This document shows positions 14,792-28,969 of a stretch of 64,000 nt of DNA, one piece after another. The notes under the pieces were generated by a model. The model ran no database searches and was not told the origin of the DNA. It saw only the letters and a list, made by a program, of their open reading frames with translations. The stretch spans positions 248,001 to 312,000 of the forward strand of contig AFXF02001488.1 in assembly GCA_000231825.2 (NCBI GenBank), written 5' to 3'. A program made the translations under genes and the position numbers. The stretch comes from Tetrahymena elliotti 4EA. Taxonomy: Eukaryota > Ciliophora > Oligohymenophorea > Hymenostomatida > Tetrahymenidae. Positions within the stretch are counted from its first letter, which is position 1; each line of letters begins with the position of its first letter.

Positions 14792-17700
14792 TCTCTTTTT
14801 TTATTAGAAAGCCTATGATTAATTGATTTTTTTGTTGATTATAACTAAAAAATATCTTATCAAAAAACAACAATTAAAAATAATAAAAATTTTATTCAAA
14901 AATGGTCATGAGCTCGAATTTTATTTCAAAATAAGATAATGAACAGATTAATAAATAAAAATAATTGATTCATTAATAGATCTAACTCTTAAAAAAGATG
15001 TAAATATATGCATTTTATTTAATTCTAATTTTGTTTGGAAGCAAAAATGATTGATAATTATTGAACAGTAATAGATGAACTGATTTTCATTAGAGTGTTA
15101 CTGCTATAACTATTTTAAATTATTTGAATTTTAAAAAGTATTCTAATCTTTCTTTAATCTAATAATTTTTCATAGTAGTTAAATTCTACTCTGTTTAACG
15201 AAGATTAAATTTATTTTTAAAATGACATTATTTTTATTATTGCTCAGATTTGAATGTAAATCAAATTTTATTTATTCTATTTGACAACGAATTAATAATA
15301 ATTACAAATTATTTTATTATACTTGAAATAGATTTTATGCTCTTCAAAAACAGTTTTAAGAAAATTAAAAAATTTATTTTTATTTATAAAAACTATTTCA
15401 AGATAAAATATGAAATATCTTTATATTAACTAAGATTAGAAAATAAATCAAAGCTATTTTTATCTAGCAAATATGGAACTCATAATTAATTACAATTATT
15501 TTATTAACTTTCAAATAAATTTTAAGTGATTTCTTTAAGGTGGAGTAGATAAAAATTTATTTTTTATAAATAATAATTAAAAGGTATTAAAGATCTAAAT
15601 ACTATTTGGGAGTAGGATACTTATCACTTAGGAAATAATAAATATATTTATAGATTATAATTAGAAATTAATAAAGGATAAAGGAAGGATACAACCATTT
15701 CAGTTAAAAGCACATCAATTTAAGCATAAAAGATTATGGATAATTTCTGAATCAAGTATCAAAATTTCTTTTGAAAAAACAGAAAAATAATACAATAATA
15801 TTTAATATTTAGTTTTAAAATAAATTGTTTGTTGAGTTAAATTTTTAGATTTCTATCATATGTTTGTTTAGTTGTAAAAATTATAAACAAAATCTTATAA
15901 AAAAAAATAGATTTTATCTTTAATATTCAAATATTTAGATTTTTTATATTTATTTGCTAGGAATTACTATGTTTTTTCATTTTTATTTTCAATAAAATAC
16001 ATATTTTTAGCAATACCTTCTTTAAAATTAGTCATTTAAATCTGAATACATTTTTGAGTTATTAATTTACTCATATTTAATAATCAATAAAATCTCAATT
16101 AGCAAAAAATATTGTTCCAACAATCAAATAACTCTGATTTATCTTGTGAAATTGTGATCAATATTGCTTATTTTATGTAAGAATTTTATGATTAAGTTAT
16201 TTTTAATTTAAATTTCAATCACCTTTTGATACAATTTGTTTTCTTTCAAGAGAGTTTTCAAAAATAAGTAAATAGAAAATATAAATAGATTTCCAAATCA
16301 AAATCTTCCATCAATTTCATAAATTTTTCAATTAAAATTATTAGATGATACAACAAAATTTTCATTAAATTGGATGTAATTTACTTTTGAAATTAAGAAT
16401 AAAACCAGAAATAATAACCAGTTTTTAAAATAAAAATTAGGATTTAATTTAAGAGATTTAAATTTCATCTATGAAACACTAAAATTTCTTCATTTCTTTA
16501 AAAATTGAAAACATCGAGATTAGAATAATTTAAAGATCCTTTTCTGAATAAATTAAACATCAAAAAGTTTAAAGCTTGATGGATGATTATTTTAGGCTTC
16601 ATAAATTGCTAGAATTCTATCACTAATTATTTAAAAGGCTATAATTTGTTATTTGTACTAATTTGAAAATAAATGCATGAATGTATTAGTTTGCGTACAG
16701 CATAAATAGATTTGATCGTACTTTTATTTTTTTTAGGAAATTAACTTCGAGCTTTTAAATTTTATACATTTGCATTATGGCTAAATTTATAGATTTGCTA
16801 GTCTCTACTTTAATGTTTATAAATTTAAAAATATGCTTATGTATCTAAAAAAAATACTTCTTATAAAAATAATGCAAGAAGAAAGGTATTTTAGCCTTAA
16901 TCTACTAGATTAATAATAGGTAACTTAATATATTGAGTGAATATAGATATTATGTAATAAATAAATGCTTATTAAATGTCTGATAAAATATTATAACAAC
17001 CAATAATAAATAATCTAGAAATTATAAAAATTATAAAAAGAGAGGTCGCCTATTAAATCAGTTGTTAGCAGTAAGAAGGATAAATACCAATAAAATAGAA
17101 CGGTACTATAAGTAGAATATATATAGTAACCTAGTTTAATAAATTCATAGGCTAGATAATATTTTATTTGAGTATTTTGAAGAGATTTTTTAAAAATTAT
17201 TTGATAGAAAAAACTTTGATTTTGTGAGAAGGAATTAGAAGAATATAAAAAGGTATCAATCAGACAATCTAAAATGTGTGTTTTAAAATGAAGATTAATT
17301 TTCTTGCGATTACTAAATTTATTTAAAATTCTAATTTATGAATGGTCTTTAGTTTGTTTTATTTTTTCTTTATGGTGAGCAACTAACTAACTATCAAAAG
17401 AAATTTTATTTCTTTTAATCCCACTAACGAGGATGCCTTTCATTAATATAAAAATAAATTGAGAAATAAAAGTTGCTGGGAACTGGAAAAAATAATTAAT
17501 TTATGTTGCTTCAAAAGTGAAGTAAAAGTGTTAGTTACAAAAGGGCTAACAAAGAATATATGTGTGTTTTAAAAACTTATTTAAAATTAAAGTTTGCATA
17601 CAACAGTGAGAGTAAAATTAGTAAAATTAAACATAATTTACTACTAAGATGACTGAGGCCATGCTTATTTATTTCTAGTGACAAATATATTTTAAAAGTG

Positions 17701-18188
17701 AATCTCGAGCCAGTTATCATTTTTTTTGTCAGGGTCTTTGGAAAAGAAAACTGAAATTGATGCAAAAATTTAAACACTATTAATTTGAATTTGGTATTAT
17801 GATGTCGCTATCTATTGCTATAATTTTTTTTGAAAAAAAGCCTATGTTTTTATTTAAATTAGGTTTGTTAAATGAATGCAAACTAATTTAAAAAAGTGTG
17901 CAGCTTCTTTTAATGTAATAATAAATAGAAAAACATAAGAAACTTTAATAAAAACTAATTAAAAAATAAACCTCTATTTGGTTTCTATTCCATCACATCA
18001 AAAAAATAATTAAAAAATACTCTTAGCCATTATTTACATTAAAATTTATCATCATCATCAAAAACATACAAAGAAAAGGCCTACTATTATAATTAATAAA
18101 TAATAAATTTCAAAGATATCATTTAATAAAATAACAAAAAAAAATATTTATCAAACAAAGGAATATAAATAAATTGCTAACTAATTCG
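14792..18188. other. 3.4 kb gene-free AT-rich spacer
   Basis: The longest spacer in the window, lying between divergently oriented genes. A few slightly less AT-rich patches occur (about 17035-17130, 17390-17560), but none gives a convincing frame with splice sites or a conserved motif. No tRNA cloverleaf, no 15-bp Tetrahymena chromosome-breakage sequence and no telomeric repeat were seen. Confidence 0.55.
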
Positions 18189-18704
18189 ATGGGCTGTGTA
18201 TAACTTAAACAACATAGAAATAAAAAATATTAATAAGAGTCTCTCTAATGTTCCAACAAAAATATGGTCAACATTAAAATTTCTAAAAATAACAAAGATT
18301 GTGCTACTGATGCTGACCCTTAAATAATCAGGTCTTTGAGTAACATATCAGATGAGAAAAAGCATGACAAGGCTTGCTATTAAACAAAGTCTTCTAACTC
18401 AAGTAAGTAAACTGGAGTTGAAGAAAACTGCAAGCAAGAAGAATGCTCAAAATCTCATGTATCTTTCAAAGCAGCTCCAAAATATCCTGTCACACTTGAG
18501 TATGTTTTGGCTAGAAAAAGTTTTGTTGAGATGTAAAACATTCCATAAGAACATCGTCTTAACATGTTCCCCGCTCCTAAGCTAAAAGGAATAGATAAGA
18601 GTTCCCTCTACTACAGAAGAAAAAGCACAGCTGCTGAAATAATGAGACACAAAAAAGTAGATTAAAGAGTTACTCGCGCAGCTGCTTTATCTCATAAATT
18701 CTGA
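18189..18704 (+). CDS. small basic protein with N-terminal MGCV acylation signal
   Basis: Single exon, 171 aa, from ATG to TGA, reading many TAA/TAG as Gln. It begins MGCVQLKQH: Gly2-Cys3 is the dual-acylation arrangement (N-myristoylation, then S-palmitoylation) known from plasma-membrane signalling proteins. The body is Ser/Lys/Cys-rich and hydrophilic. The last 60 residues are more structured and basic (FPAPKLKGI, YYRRKST, RRK-rich) and include an RRKST motif that fits a basophilic kinase site. There is no recognised domain and no transmembrane helix. It is similar in design, not alignable by eye, to the 143-aa protein at 9211-9642. GC content is well above the flanking DNA. Function unknown. 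Confidence 0.78.
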
Positions 18705-21700
18705 AGTAGAAATAAAAGCTGAAAAAATAATGTTTAGCTTTGTGTAAAAAACATAAAAATTAATCTTTTTGATCTATCAACTTAACTTAAATATTACACT
18801 TAGTTACTAATTAAAGACCTATAACAACTAACTAAATAACTCTTAGTTAAATAATTTAACGAATATAAATTATAAATAAATAAATAAAAAAAATAACTAA
18901 CCAATCAACCAAATAATCCAACTAACTAACTAATAAACAATTGATTATTCATTATTTCTTATTTTCTTTATCATTGATTTTAGAAATACTTCAGCCTCTT
19001 TTAGTCAAAATAAATAAGTGATTAGTCAGTCTCTCCTTAAATACTTTAAAGTGATTAAATATCTTTGAATTCTGAATAAATATAATAATAACAAGCGAAT
19101 TTTTCCAAAAAAGGTTTAATTAAATTAATTTGAATTATTCCTTGAAAAAAAAATGAGTCTGCCAATCTTGTAGTGCACTATGACTCATTTAAAAATAGAA
19201 GCCATGTTTTTAATATTGACTTAAAACTTGTTTCAAAGTTTGAAGGCTGATAGCTCTACACTATTGAGATTAGCAATTAAATTGTAAATGTCAGGGATAG
19301 AAAAAGAAAATTAATTAATGATAATTGATTAATTATGTGAGTGTAAAAGGAGGGGGAATTTTAAATTAAAAGAATACAATATTATCAACTCTTTTATTAG
19401 GATCAAATTCCGCTTTCAGAAATATAAAATACAAAGAAACCAAATAAAAAAGTGACGCATTAAAAATAAATATTCTGCAAATCTCAATTTAATTGATTCT
19501 AATTTCCAAGCTTATTTCCTTATTTTCTTCTACCCACAAATAAATTACTTTATTAGAGTCTAAGTAAATAAGGATGATAACAATTCGTCTCTGTACAAAT
19601 AATTGGCTTAAAATCTCCAAAATAATAAACTAAAAATGTTTAAAATAGAGTTATTGTTAAAATAATAATCAAATTTCATTAATACTAATAATTTATTAAA
19701 GCTTTCCAAATGTTTATTAAACCTAAAGAAATACTTGGATTTAATAGACTCTTATTAGATAATTATCTAACAGACTGCTAGTTACTTTCTCATCTTTTTT
19801 ATAATAAAATATCTCCTTTATATCAAAAAAAATTTTATTTTTCTTTACTATTGTATATCTTTGTTTTACTTACTTAATTATTTATTACATCAATCAACCA
19901 TTTTTTCACAACTCACATTTTTCTTTTGTTTTACTCTATTTCGGATATCTTAGAAATATCTCCAAAATGTTGAATACATCTTGATAAGAAGAGATTAAAA
20001 ATTTTTTCTTTTTCGAAGTTAAATAATAGAATAATAATAGATAACATAACAAAAAACAGATATTTCTAAATAATTTATTTCTTCTTTCTCTCGTTATAGA
20101 CGGATTTGTCTTTATTAGTGATAACAAATATTTTTCCACTCAAAATTTAATCACTAAAATAAGGAATGAGATTCTTCTATTCATAAACAAGATAAATTAA
20201 AAAATAAACTAATCCGCTTTTAAATTTTAGTTTGCTAAGAAACCACAATTCTTAAGCAATTATTTTCATTGAATTATTTTTTAGATGCATCTTACATATT
20301 TTGCAATTAACATAAATCATAGAAAATATCTTAGTAAGAAGTGGAATTAGTTAAATTCAGACTTAATGTAATCGAAAAAAATAGAATCAATTATTTTTTC
20401 TACTTCTTACCTTACTATTGTAAATGAAACCAGAATACTTAATTCAAAACAAATTAAATAAAATTCATCTATTTTTAGAAATAAATTAATTTTTATCTTT
20501 TTCACTAAAATTTCCATGTTTTCTCTAAATAAAAATTCATAAATTAACAAAAGCTCTACTTATATAGCCTTTTAAAATACAATGGAAGGAGTAACTTTCC
20601 TCTAAAACAATTAAAAAAATGTTTTGAATGGAATTATTGATAAAACATAAATTTCTTCTTTTAAAGTAAAATAATAGTTTTTTCGAGGAAATTTTTTGTG
20701 AAATTCAAATTTAGATTTGAATTTGATTATAAAAACTGATTTTTTACTCATAGCCACTCAAAAAGATATTTAACTAAATAGGTTTTTTTTTGGCAAAAAT
20801 TGTGATTTTAAAAGGTATATTCCAAATATTGCATTTATCAATAAAATTGATGAGAAAAATGATTAGAAATTAATTGTTTCAATAATGTAAAAACTATTCC
20901 AAAGCATGAAATTTTATTTCAATTATTAATTTTAGGCTTATATTTCTATTTCTTGAACTGATTTATTATTAATGAATGTAAATTAAATTTTAGAAATAAT
21001 TTATGTTATGTCTTTCTTATTGGTCTACCATAATAATCAAAGTAGATAAAAGAAAAAGATAACATTTTTTTAGAATTATAGTTGATAGAAGAATAAATTC
21101 TTTAAGATACATATGGCTAATAATATTCTAAGAGTATTATTTATTTTCTTTTTGAGAAAGCATCAAATAATTAATCACACACATTAATCATCAAATTCTT
21201 TCTTACTTTTTTATTTTTTACAATTTCAGCTAAAAGAAAATATTAATTTTTAGCCATAAATACATTAATTTTACTTAATTTAAAATCTAAAGTATTGACC
21301 ACAAAATTAAACTTGAATTTTGATAATTTTAGGACTAAGAACAAACTTAAATAAATTATTATCAAAAGTTACTTTATTATGTATTTAAAATTGATGATTT
21401 TCATAAGTAAATTGACAAAAAAAGAAACTATTCTCTAAAGAAATTATATTTTTTCTATTCTTACAAAAAAGAAAAGTCTATCAAAGTTAATTTACTTTCC
21501 TTATTTCTTATTTAGAAAAAAAATTTATCCTCTATAAACCTGAAAAAATAGATTAAATATATTTCTTCTAGGTTAAAGGTAAGAATTTGATGAAGGAATA
21601 AATAATTTCTATATTACTTCTATAAGGAATTTACATTTATATATATATGTTACTGATTTATTCAATATACTTATAATAATTTAGAATTTTTCATAATATA

Positions 21701-21814
21701 TCATTGTTATTGTACTCAAATGTATCTATTTTACTGTAATCTATTTTACTTACTTACTTACTCACTAGTTTAGTTATTTTTTCGGTTCTTTATTTCTTTG
21801 TTGTATTAGCAACT
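18705..21814. other. 3.1 kb gene-free AT-rich spacer
   Basis: AT-rich spacer between convergent genes. It holds short simple-sequence tracts: a CTAA-type tract around 18895-18945 and a CTTA-type tract around 21745-21765. A minus-strand frame at about 19900-20139 would encode a 75-residue peptide with one hydrophobic stretch, but has no supporting feature. Nothing else seen. Confidence 0.55.
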
Positions 21815-23851
21815 TCAAAAACGAATATCACTCCCTCTTACATCTTTTACTTATTTTTCTACTGAGAATCCCATTAGTCTACCAGTGTCTTATCTGTAAA
21901 GTTGCTTTTAAAAGAAAATTATATCGTTCTCTGATAGACAAACCTAACCTGGCAAAATATAGCCAGCATTATCAGGTATAGATCCGTATTGGTCTATTCC
22001 AAATAGCTCGTGATGACCTAGCTTGTCTATGTGACAGAAGATAATTTTTTTGTTTATTTAATTAGGCGGGGGAGAATTTGCTGGCAATATGGAATAAAAT
22101 GGATGCCTAATTTGTTTGAATTTAGTAACTCCATCATTGCTGCTCTGATAGCTATTCTGAGCGTTCATTTCACCTCCAAAAATAATGATCTGATTATGAT
22201 TAATTTAAAATGAAATCATGTTCTTAGCAAAATTTATATTTTAGGTAAGATGAGGGTCAATATCATACTGTATGCATTTCCATATGTCTTGATAAACATC
22301 ATACTTTTCTATTGTTTTTGGAATCTTACCGTTTACGTCAACGCCACCAAATTTGTAAACTGAGCTTTTATTAAATAAGCAAAGAGAAGAACCAACAACT
22401 GGTATATTTACATTGCTTATCTTGGTCCAACTATTAGTATTAATGTCATAGATTTCACATTAATTTGTTAATTATTCATCTCTAATTCCTGATACAACTA
22501 ATATCTGAGAATCTCTTTCGATTGTGCATATTCCAAACTATCTTCTTTCAACACTTGCCATCATATTTGCTTTCTTAGTGATCTTGCCATCTTTGTTACT
22601 ATCATATTGTAATACCTATATGCTCTCTTCACCTCCTAATATGAATATTTTGAATTCTCCAACTCCTGGAGTAACAATCAGACTATGCTCATAAGGTATT
22701 ATAACTTTTTCAGGTAAAAGCATTTCTACTTTCTCAATGTAGGCATTCTTTTTTTCATTCACATGAATAATGTTGAGTATATTAGAATAAGGATTAACAA
22801 ATGCTAAACCTTTGTATTTTTTGGGTTTCTTTTCATATGTATACTCAATATCATAAATTTCTATTTAACAACTTGTTTAGCTCATAGGAGATAGTTACAA
22901 ATCTGATAAATACCTTTCTTGGAGTTTTGATGATTTTCTTTTGATGCTACTTCTATGTTTGATTTGACTTTAGCTATTTAAAGATTTCTACTTTAAATAA
23001 GTGCTACTATTTTACTCTATGAGATCATTTGAGAGCGGAATGGTGCTCAGAGAGCTTACAGAATTAGTGTTTATACTATTCTGCTTGGTTATTTTTATTA
23101 AATTTCTATAATTGTTCTTCTGAGCTGAAATATTACTTGATTCTTCATCTGAATTTTCTTCTTCGTTGAGCAAATCATCACTTATTTTATATCCATTAGC
23201 ACTATTTTCATCATACTAAAATTCTTGATCATTTATTTTTTTTAAATCTGCACATATTTTCTACATATTAGGTTTTCGATAGCTAGATGAAGGAGTATAG
23301 TTAGAGTTTATTAGTGATGGCTCTATCATTTGAACAAGTATTTTAGATACATTTTTATACTATTTACATATATCAGCTAATACCTATCTTGAAAATGGTG
23401 ATAAAGGCTAATTTGGTTCAGTAAAATTATCAGCTCCAATGTAAAGAGAGCCTAATCTCAAACCTAAGTCAAAGAGCATTCTCATGTATTTGGTTTCAGT
23501 ATCTTCAGCTTAAGATTAACTGATTAAATTAGTCAAAGATGGAATTTAAGAGCTTGATTTACTTGAAGCAAAATCAGAATCAAGAATGTTAGAAAAAGTC
23601 TTAGATTTTGAAGAAACAGCAGAGTTCTAAATACTTTTAGCAGAGCTCTTTGGAGAAGTAAAGCCCTAAATATACCCGTTCTATAACTCCAGAGTTTACC
23701 TCCTCTTTATGATGTAGTTTTTTTGATGATCTAGAAGAGAAGCATATCTCTTTTTATTGTTTTTGTTGTAAACAGATAAGAAATGCATGGGAATAAACTT
23801 TATTTTATTTTCCAAATCAACACTCTCATTTACAACAAAGTTTTCAGGCAT
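21815..23851 (-). CDS. kelch-repeat protein
   Basis: Single exon on the minus strand, 678 aa from the ATG at 23851. The first half is Ser/Asn-rich and low-complexity, with one ordered patch (TETKYMRMLFDLGLRLG, about 23420-23490) that resembles the helical N-terminal segment found in other ciliate kelch proteins. The second half is a kelch beta-propeller: repeated blocks with FILGGEE, VVSGIRDE, VYKFGGVD and IIFGGEM, each followed by a Tyr-Asp and Trp pair such as CEIYDINTNSWTK and EKYDVYQDIW. Kelch propellers bind partner proteins and are often substrate adaptors; no BTB or F-box domain is visible here. The reading frame stays open upstream of 23851 without another in-frame ATG, so a 5' exon could be missing. 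Confidence 0.82.
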
Positions 23852-24454
23852 AATATCAACTTTGCAAACATATTCTTTCAAAGTAGAAGAAATACTTCTC
23901 TTTATCTCCCTTTGATAAACCTTTATTATAACAATATGACATTCTTTAAAATTAAAAAATTTTAAAACTTCATTTAAAAATAATGAGCAAACTTTAGGGT
24001 ATAAATTAAGATTATTTATTAAAAATGAAGTTTAATTCCATTTAAAAAATATTTTGGGAAAAGTGTAAATTGATTTTGAATACTAAAAATTGTATTTTAT
24101 AAATAATTGAACTAATTTCAGTTAATCTAATTTATCAATTTTAAATAATCTTCTACTAAAAATTTGTAGAAAATTTAAAAATTCTAATTAATACCAATTA
24201 TTTAAATATATTATGGTTATAATAATATATCAAATTTTTAAATAAATTATTGATAATTTTACGCTAAATGTTTCTTGAATTTGATTTTTGAGATATTTAA
24301 ACATTTATAAAATTACAAATTTAAATTTTCCACGAAAATAGTATTCACTTTTAGTACACTCTTGTAGTAAAAACATGTTGAATAAAATAAAATTCTGCAT
24401 TTTCAACAAACTTTTAATATTTTTGAAGAGTAGATATTAAATAAAATAATCAAC
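23852..24454. other. AT-rich spacer
   Basis: About 600 nt of A/T-rich DNA between two co-oriented minus-strand genes. The kelch frame remains open into its left part, so a 5' exon could lie here. Nothing else seen. Confidence 0.5.
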
Positions 24455-25288
24455 TCAAAGTATGATTTAGTAATTAATGTAGGTTTTTTTAGAATAATCA
24501 ACTTTAAAAGGGGAATTTAAAAAATAATACTTCCTAATCTGATTTATTGAAATTTTGAAATTTAAAATAACTGAAAATGTTTATTAGTGGCAATATTAAT
24601 CTATATTCTATTTTTTTGTTAATGCCATAGAATTTTTAAGGAGAATATTTACTTCTACTTGTTGTGAATTAACTAAAATGCAAATACATTTCTTAAATAC
24701 CCTTTAATTTAAATAAAAAATTACATGATTTATTCCTTCTACCATTTAGTGAAAAAGAGAACAGAATTCATATTAAGGAAGCCCTTTTCTAATATTACCC
24801 TTGGAATATAAAGAATTCATTTTAAATTAGCTGTTATGTTTATCAATTTCCTCTCTTTTCCTTTCAATCCATAATTTGAGATTTGTTGTAAAATAATCAG
24901 TTAAAAAAGATAATTTATATATCTTTTTAGAATAGCCATCCATTGTTGAGTTAGAATTTCCCATTACAGAATATCCACTTTTTTAAAACACATTCTACTT
25001 TCCTCCAGAGCTTTAACTCGTATTTTGGGTTACTTTCTATTCAGGTATCACTAAATCATAAGTGTATTTATGAATCTTTATGATATAAGGTGATTCTGAC
25101 TTATCGAAAGCACAAATATCCTTTTATAAATCAGCATATTCATTTTCATCACTTGTGCTTCTCTCTATTAAAACAAATTTCTTTCTCTTTTCTATGTCTA
25201 AAACTTCATGAACTACTACTCCTTACGCTTCATATATTACACTATTCAGCTGTATGTTTGTATAGAATTTATCGCTAGGCTAAAACAT
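24455..25288 (-). CDS. short protein-kinase N-lobe-like gene, possibly truncated
   Basis: An open frame of 277 codons from ATG to TGA. The first about 185 codons have coding composition: a strand-rich start (VVVHEVLDIEKRKKFVLIE), then a helix and SPYIIKIHKYTYDL, and later QYEFCSLFHQMVEGINH. This order resembles the N-lobe and helix alpha-E of divergent ciliate protein kinases. No catalytic loop, DFG or APE motif follows. After about 24730 the frame becomes Ile/Asn/Lys-rich like spacer, so the true 3' end is uncertain. It could be a relic of a kinase gene that lost its C-lobe, or an unrelated small protein. The kinase resemblance is weak and by eye only. Confidence 0.45.
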
Positions 25289-27164
25289 GGCTGAATTATC
25301 CTTCAAACTGTTTAAGAATAAATTTATTTTATCCAAAAACTGTACTTTAATGCAAAAATATTTTTTTGATGCTTTTATTAACTGAAAAATTAATTGATAT
25401 CGCTGTCAGTATTTATCTAACTAAATCAGTATTTTTTATAAGTAATTATTTTTTTTATTGTTATTATTAATTATCTTAAGTCAAAGCAAATACTACTTTT
25501 AATTTAGTTCAGTAATATTATGTCTGTTTCTTTTAAATAAAGATTTAAACATAAAAATTTATTGATATTGGACAAGTAATTAAGAAATAATGTATTTATT
25601 TATTATGTTTTGTTTTTATAATTTTGTGTTCAAAAATTATTTTAAAGTTGTTTTGTTATAAAAAATATTATTTTGTAATTAAAAAATGTATTTGAAAAAA
25701 ATTATTTTTTTCTCTTTTTAAATTAAAATTTTAGTAATAAAATTTAAAACAAAAATTTAAGTCAGAAATTTATTTCTTCCAGTGAAAACATTTCTAACTG
25801 ATTGTAATATTTAATTTTATTAATAAAGGTATATTAATTTTTCATCTCAAAAAAACAAAACTAATATCATATGTTTTATGATAAAAACATCAAATTAAAA
25901 AAAAATTGAAATAATTTCTATGTTTAAATTGTTTTTAATAAATTTCAATATTTTTCATCTATCAAAATTAGAATTATTTATAGTTGTTTTTATAATTATT
26001 TTTTAAGAAACAAAAATTTTTGGTTTGAAGAATTAAATTTAGGTTAGTTTTAAATTAAGTATTAATTTTATTTAAAAAAAACACTTTCATTCACTAAATA
26101 ATGACTTTGAAAATATTATTTTCTTAATTGAAGTTAGATATGCTTGGAAAGAGATTATTATAAGCTAAAAAGGAATTGAAAATTTCAAGTGGGTTTAATT
26201 TTTTTATAGAATTTGAAATTATTTTAAGAAAAAAATAATTAAAAAAATTTTATTATTTAAGTTTAGTTAGTTGATTTCTGATATAAATTTTTAATTCTGA
26301 TAAAATATTAATTTTATGTAATCAAGATACTTAAAATAATTAAGGTCATTTCCTCAATTTTAAATCTTGATAAATTGAAATTCTAAATTAAAAATATGTA
26401 AATAACAGATAAACAATAAAAGTTTAATTCTCATAAAATATATCTCAAATTACTGAAATAGAAACTTTTATATTAAAATGAATAATAAAAATCTTTGGGA
26501 TAATATAATTGTCATTATCATTAAAAATACACTTTTAAAAGTCAAAGATTTAAAGCTTTAAGTACAAACAAACAAAACAATCTCAAATAAAAAAATTAAA
26601 ACTATGCTTAACATATGAAGTCTCAGATTTTTGAGAGCAAAACACATAATATATAATTTTAGGATGCAATAATCAAAAGTATAAAGCTAACTTAATCATA
26701 AATATTCTTCAAGATATTTGTTTGAATAATCAATTTGGATGTAAACAAAATTGTTTATTACAAATTAATTTTTTAAAAATGTAAACAAAAATTGAAGAAA
26801 TTTGAAATTCTAAAAAATAGAAGTAAAAAATTTTATTTTTAATATACTTAAGAAACTAGTTTGAATTTTACTTTGAATGTAAGATTCACAAAATAATTAC
26901 ATTTGTAAGAAATAAATGAATTGAGTTAATCAGAAAACAAAAGATAAAAGAAAGATAAAACAAAAATTCTCAAAAAAAACTGGTTTACAAAGAAATAGTG
27001 AAAGATATGGAATTAACATTTTAATTCCATCAGTGAATTATTTCTGATATAAAAATGAATCAAATATTATGATATTTAATATTACCATTAAGATCAAATA
27101 TAAATTTTATATCAATAATCAAATTTTAGTAGAAATAATCAAAAAAATAAAAATAAAAAAACAA
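25289..27164. other. 1.9 kb gene-free AT-rich spacer
   Basis: Very AT-rich interval between divergent genes, expected to contain both promoters. An in-frame ATG at 27069 precedes the chosen start of the next gene, but the codons between are Ile/Lys/Asn-only, like 5' UTR. Nothing else seen. Confidence 0.6.
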
Positions 27165-28969
27165 ATGGAAAATAAAAAAGATACAGTCGTTATTGTTGGA
27201 GCTGGGCCAGTAGGTTTATGGATATCCTGCCAATTGATGATAAGTAACCCAAAAGTTAATGTAGTAGTAATTGAGAAAAGAACAGAATATGTTAGAGAGC
27301 ATATCCTTAAGTTAAAAATAAAGTATATGAAGACCCCTCGTATCAACAATGAAACATTTGAAAAACTGAAGAAAAAGATAGATGGAAAGACTCCAACTAA
27401 GCTGTTAGAAACAGAATTATAAAACTTCGCCTAAAGTCTAAATGTAAAAATAATCAAAGGAGAAGGTATTTAAACATTGCAGGATGTTTACAAGCACGTT
27501 CCTGAAAATAGAATCATAGCTTTACTTGGTAACTGAATTCTCAATATAATCTCTTTAATTTTTGACTTACTTATTTATCTAAAAGGATGCGATGGTAGAA
27601 GAAGTACTGTTAGAAGCTAAATTATGAAAAAATACAAAAATGGAGATAAACTAACTGCCTTTTCTAAAATTTGGCTTCCTATTATGTACCCTTTAAATAT
27701 TATTAATAGAGTGTGGTCTTTCAATTTACTTAAAAAGAACCCAAAAATTGATGAGGAATTTAACATGGTGGAAGAAGAAGTCTTTCTTCATTAATTGATG
27801 CTAAAATACTCTATTTAAGGATAAGGAAAACCTTTATCTAAGATAGATTAATATAAAACATTAAAGATGCTTAAATATCCTGCCACTGAAATTGTAGGTA
27901 AGTACACCTAAGAATCAAATAAAACTGAAGCAACTTGCATTTTCATTGTAGATAACGACACTGCTAAAACTCTCAAAAAATACACTCCACAAAACCCTGG
28001 AAAATTTAATCAACTTGAAGGAAAAGTTAAAGAGAGTGTGAACGTATGGTAATTACAAATTAAAATATTTTAAAAATAACAAATCCAAAACTTATCCATT
28101 TTTTTAATTAGGATGAATGCAAAATAAGAAATACTAGGTTAGCAAATAATAACTGATTCTGAAAGGTTAATTTATGTACCAATATCTGTTTATTGTGCTT
28201 GCGATTTTATTGATCTCTAATATTCTTTCCCTATTGGTATTGTTGGAGATGCTGCATATGGTGTTCCATACTTTAAGTAAAATATTAGTTTAAAATAATA
28301 CATATCTCAAAAATAGTTAAAATGATATTGAAGAGGTTTTATGTGATATTTTAATTATCAGTGCAAAATAAACAAACTTTAATAAAACTTACTTAAAAAA
28401 AGAGCTTTGAACACAAGTTTAGAATGTGGTACAAAAATAGCAGAATTATTAACAGACATAATCTAAAAAAATAAAAATCCTAAAGATAAATTTAAAGACT
28501 ATCAAAATTATATGACAGACAAAGTTTACACTTTGTTTTCAAATTCAAGTATGATGTCTCATAATTTCAAAGTAATTTAAAATCTCTTTTATATTCATTT
28601 TATAAAATAATTAATATTTTAAATTTTAGATGGGAATAACTGCACTAAAAGCCAATAATAGCTTACCTTGGTAATTCATTAAATTCTAAAATGGTGAATT
28701 TAAGAAGAGATTATTAAAAAATTTTGATCCTCATCATGAAGAAAATGAAGAATTTAAGCAAATTAAATCTAATGTAAATTTTATTATTTTTTTTTATGAT
28801 TTAAATTAATTTTCAATAATAGGAAGAAGTCAAGCCAGAAGATTATGGTGTTACTATAGATGAAGTATAAGAAGAGCAGAAATTTACTTAATATTAATAG
28901 TAATTATATGAAAATAATTAGGAATAACTTAAAAAAGAATTTGAATAAAACTAATAACAGTATTAATGA
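27165..28969 (+). CDS. FAD-dependent monooxygenase
   Basis: Six exons (27165-27528, 27586-28048, 28112-28276, 28403-28571, 28630-28773, 28823-28969) encode 483 aa; all five GT..AG introns (49-126 nt) keep phase. The N-terminus carries the Rossmann dinucleotide fingerprint VVIVGAGPVG (G12, G14, G17) and a downstream acidic-strand end VVVIEKR, followed by a Y.R.H.L.L segment. Exon 2 starts with GCDGRRS, the conserved region of PF01494-type flavin hydroxylases. Exon 3 ends with GIVGDAAYG (about residue 318), the second FAD-binding GD motif, followed by SLECGTKIAELLTD, matching the family's helix after it. The last about 60 residues are Gln/Glu-rich. The substrate is unknown. The N-terminal spacing resembles MICAL-type or kynurenine-hydroxylase-like enzymes, but that is inference. 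Confidence 0.86.

Noticed and set aside
19900..20139. Minus-strand 75-codon frame with a hydrophobic stretch
   Set aside because: A/T-rich frames of this length are expected by chance when only TGA stops; no motif, and no splice or promoter context.
27119..27349. Minus-strand frame overlapping the monooxygenase
   Set aside because: It is the antisense shadow of the Rossmann motif exon.
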